From NCBI GenBank assembly GCA_900316295.1, contig ONCJ01000006.1:82007-146006 (forward strand): a DNA stretch of 64,000 nucleotides, written 5' to 3'. Both the position numbers and the translations under genes were made by a program. Below the pieces are notes generated by a model that was not told where the DNA came from, did no database searches, and saw only the letters and a list, made by a program, of their open reading frames with translations. Below, piece by piece: positions 61,547 to 64,000 of this stretch (positions are counted from its first letter, which is position 1; each line of letters begins with the position of its first letter). This DNA comes from an uncultured Prevotella sp. GTDB taxonomy: Bacteria; Bacteroidota; Bacteroidia; Bacteroidales; Bacteroidaceae.

Positions 61547-63514
61547 TTACTTAATGATCTTCTTGCCGTCTACGATATATATCTGTCGAGGCAGGTTGCC
61601 CTTGAACAGGTCTGTACGTGGATAGCGGCGACCATAGAGGTCGTATACGTAATCGGAGTTGTTATCCTTATTATTGTTTGCATCCGTCATGGATACTCCT
61701 GTCAGTTCCATCATCTCAAGATTGAAGCTGCTGAACATCTTTGCTGCTGAGCCTGCTGGGAAGTCAAGGTATGCACGGAAGGTCTTGAAGTATGAGTTTG
61801 GTCCTCCCTTCTTGAAGACGCCGTTTACAAATCCCCAATAGTTTTCACCGTCGGTTCTCTGATATACGCCGTAGAGTTTGCCTGTGCTTGCTTCAGATGC
61901 GTACTTGTGGCTCTCGTCTACGGTACTTACGGTGCGTGAACCCTTAAACTCCTGATAGTCATATGCAATCTTTGAGGTGGTGTTCTCGCCAAATGTCAGG
62001 TTCTCAGTGATGTACGGCACGTTGGGTTCTGTTGCTGTCTTTGGAACGAAATACAGTTTGTTGGCATCCTTGTGATGATAGATGGTTCCAACTCTTGAGC
62101 TGTGCAGCTCATCTGCTGTCAGAGAGAAAGGATAAACTAAGGCATTGAATCCTTCAATCATTCCTCTGTGAATCTTAATCAGGTTCTCCACGGTGAATTC
62201 CTGAGGGTTCAGGAATGGGTATTTGTCGGTCAGTTCCAGTTCCCATGCCTTCCAACTGTTGTCATTACTATAATGTATTACGGCATTTGTGTCGTGCCAG
62301 TTAGCGGCAAGGTTGTCAACCTCGTCAGGGAGAATACAACTCTTCTCTGCAAAAATAAGTACGTTGAGATTGTCGATGAAACGGTCTGGATATCCTGCGG
62401 CAGCTTCTGGTGTGCCGGTATTCGTTCCTAACAAACCGCCACGATCACCCCACCTCAGTTTTGAGTCTTTATGGAATACCATCAGTTTGACATCGCCTGG
62501 CTTAACGTGCCATGAGAGGTCACGGTACTCATTGAACTCATAAACCCACGGGTTTCTTCCCGCTACAACCTCCTTTTCCCAAATTTCCGGATTAACAATG
62601 TTCTGACCTTTCAGCCAAGTTCCTGAGAGATGTATCACGCCATTGCTTTCGGATAATGGCAGGGCACAGTTTGTTGTATTCCATTTGGGTGTAGCATCTG
62701 CATTGAATGTACCCTTTGGCAGGTTTGCATCATCATGAATCCAGTATCCTTCAGCGTAAGGTACGTCTTCTATCTTGATGTCGTCAATGTAGTATACATC
62801 ATTAGGCGAACAGGTGTGCGGCTCGTGCGATTTTATAGTTCTGTTATCAGAATCGATAGTTGCTGTGCATATTTTCGGTTTGAAGACCAGCTGGTAAGGG
62901 GAGTCACCTATCACTTTGGTATGATAGCCTGGTGCATTGTAATTATCTGTTGTATTATAAGGTGTGAAGTCAAAATAGAGTCTTTTCCATCCGTCGTGAC
63001 CTGTCTGACCATTGTCGATGGCATCATAATAGGCTCCGAGGCAATAAACCTGTTTTCCGTCGGTGCCGTAGTTTGTCTCCAACTGCAATTGTGTATAGTA
63101 GCCGTTGCCAAGATGTATCTGTGTCTCGTTATTCTTGCCAGCCTTAAACAACATTGAGATGCGACGACGGCCATTCAGGTTTGGAGTTTCGCCCAAAATA
63201 TCCTTAAAGTTTATTCCGATTGAGCCGTCGTGGTTCCTACATGTCACCTCCAAGCAATTGGTGCTGGTATTGATGCCGCCCTGTGCTGGATTTTCAATCA
63301 CTTTATATGTAGCCTTGTCTTCGGTTGTTCCTGCTGTCCATACACCAGCGATTTCTGTCAAGTTAGTGTCGTAATTGTCTGGTTCGAACAGAACCTGTTC
63401 TCCTTTGTGGCGATCTCCGTAATCTACCGTAAAGTTTGTGCTAATCGTCATTGGAGACTGAGCATAGGTCTCCAGTGTCATAATCGACAAAAGTAAAAGT
63501 GTAAATCTTTTCAT
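61547..63514 (-). CDS. Secreted fructan-locus protein with sugar-binding-type module, function unknown
   Basis: A signal peptide (about 18 residues) precedes an N-terminal module clearly related to that of the 767-residue enzyme (GINTSTNCLEV, LNGRRRISMLFKAG, YYIDDIKIEDVPYAEGYW, IHLSGTWLKGQ). The C-terminal half has no GH32 propeller motifs and no family I recognise. It ends in a tail with YDLYGRR and QIYIVDGKKIIK. It may be a surface fructan-binding protein, but that is inferred from its neighbours. A -7 box TAAATTTG lies at 63559-63566. Confidence 0.8.
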   Translation of the reverse strand: MKRFTLLLLSIMTLETYAQSPMTISTNFTVDYGDRHKGEQVLFEPDNYDTNLTEIAGVWTAGTTEDKATYKVIENPAQGGINTSTNCLEVTCRNHDGSIGINFKDILGETPNLNGRRRISMLFKAGKNNETQIHLGNGYYTQLQLETNYGTDGKQVYCLGAYYDAIDNGQTGHDGWKRLYFDFTPYNTTDNYNAPGYHTKVIGDSPYQLVFKPKICTATIDSDNRTIKSHEPHTCSPNDVYYIDDIKIEDVPYAEGYWIHDDANLPKGTFNADATPKWNTTNCALPLSESNGVIHLSGTWLKGQNIVNPEIWEKEVVAGRNPWVYEFNEYRDLSWHVKPGDVKLMVFHKDSKLRWGDRGGLLGTNTGTPEAAAGYPDRFIDNLNVLIFAEKSCILPDEVDNLAANWHDTNAVIHYSNDNSWKAWELELTDKYPFLNPQEFTVENLIKIHRGMIEGFNALVYPFSLTADELHSSRVGTIYHHKDANKLYFVPKTATEPNVPYITENLTFGENTTSKIAYDYQEFKGSRTVSTVDESHKYASEASTGKLYGVYQRTDGENYWGFVNGVFKKGGPNSYFKTFRAYLDFPAGSAAKMFSSFNLEMMELTGVSMTDANNNKDNNSDYVYDLYGRRYPRTDLFKGNLPRQIYIVDGKKIIK

Positions 63515-63558
63515 CTTTTTAATCTGTAAAAAATAGTGTTGTTAATCGTTTTCAGTTG

Positions 63559-63566
63559 CAAATTTA
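63559..63566 (-). promoter_or_regulatory. -7 box TAAATTTG for the 655-residue protein gene
   Basis: Matches TAnnTTTG, 45 bases before the start codon. Confidence 0.55.
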
Positions 63567-63675
63567 AATATATGCGTACATTCTCACTATCAAAAAACGT
63601 TCATTTTCTAAAAAGTTTCTTTCATTGAAACAATCATTTATTGATTGAACGAATTTTTAAATCACGAGATATGCC

Positions 63676-63741
63676 TATGCCGTCCCCTGACCCCCGAAGG
63701 GGTAGAGCCCCCCTCTCTTCGGGAGGGGTTGGGGGTAGGCT
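63676..63741. repeat. Palindromic element, copy C (intergenic)
   Basis: Left GCC...CCCCTGACCCCCGAAGGGG and right CTTCGGGAGGGGTTGGGGGTAGGC form a nested hairpin similar to the elements inside the pseudouridine synthase gene, but it lies in a spacer here. Confidence 0.7.
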
Positions 63742-63839
63742 ACGCTTTGTTCTCACATTGCAAAGGAACAACATCCGAGTAGGGGCTTGCAAGAGAAAGT
63801 TTGAGTATTTTTGATGGAGGAAGAAGATTTTCCGAAATC

Positions 63840-64000
63840 TTTACAAAACGCAAAAGAAAATCTAATCGGCGTTTTAGAAAATAAAACCAATTTGTTTATT
63901 CTGCATAAAGTGTAAGCGTCCACCGTCCACCGTCCACCTTATTCTATTTTTTATGAAAATATAGTAGTAGAATAATATCGCGCGAACATTATTATATATA
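63840..64000. repeat. Dispersed heptamer-arm element, second copy, cut by the window edge
   Basis: The block matches 7490-7670: 'ttacaaaacgc', 'taatcggcgttttaga', 'gcataaag.gtaagcgtcc', then three heptamers at 63916-63938 (unit GTCCACC instead of GTCCAAC), 'ttattctatttt.tatgaaaatatagtagtagaata' and the CGCGCG centre. The right arm would lie just beyond the window. No gene is present between 63515 and 64000. Confidence 0.85.

Overview
The window looks like the chromosome of a Prevotella-like Bacteroidales species. The grounds are the TAnnTTTG / TTTG promoters in front of many genes, the near absence of Shine-Dalgarno sites, BspA-type leucine-rich-repeat proteins and fimbrillins, Bacteroidetes-specific families (DUF6089, DUF6242, C26-M19 fusion, SusCD-style fructan enzymes), and C-terminal tails of the 'YDLxGRK...PKGIYI.NGKK' kind. 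Naming below genus level would be guesswork.

Layout. 1-3.7 kb: the end of a large secreted BspA-like protein and an outer-membrane beta-barrel. 3.7-6.8 kb: PdxY-type kinase, U32 peptidase/tRNA hydroxylation family, SufE and a SpoU methyltransferase, then a divergent cupin lipoprotein. 7.8-15.7 kb: a plus-strand housekeeping run with rpoN, a PAP2-like membrane protein, purE, ispG, a 5-fold beta-flower protein, prmC, recX and comF. 15.8-25.5 kb: DUF362 protein, TonB-dependent receptor, yifB/comM, a thioredoxin-fold lipoprotein abutting tRNA-Leu(UAA), argH, an SRPBCC protein, pyrE and an SH3 protein. 25.5-30.9 kb: an AT-rich accessory island with a MntA-HepT toxin-antitoxin pair and its decayed relic, an unknown membrane protein, a large BspA/cohesin/dockerin protein, and an unidentified structured RNA or leader. 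30.9-41 kb: an envelope-biogenesis cluster (DUF6242, DUF6089, uppS, bamA, three Skp-like proteins, murI, an RluA-type pseudouridine synthase). 41.5-53.4 kb: pckA, upp, a fimbrillin locus, an Lrp regulator with a C26-M19 fusion and an M28 peptidase, and three FKBP isomerases. 53.6-63.5 kb: a fructan-utilisation locus (fructokinase, permease, GH32, a GH32-like enzyme, a pseudogene of a related enzyme, and two secreted companions). No SusC/SusD pair lies inside the window.

The most unusual layer lies across the genes. Short tandem repeats of mainly 7 bp, and of 9 bp in two places, occur in at least fifteen spacers with different unit sequences, and they run into coding sequences. They supply the hydrophobic core of several signal peptides, C-terminal tails, loops of PrmC and probably a start codon. 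Related palindromic elements are inserted in frame at two or three places in the pseudouridine synthase. One intergenic element has perfectly matching 23-bp inverted arms built of heptamers; its sister copy at the right edge carries a different heptamer. I consider this repeat system, which resembles Rickettsia palindromic elements and cyanobacterial STRRs in style, the best candidate for something undescribed. All functions are assigned by reading sequence; no database search was run.
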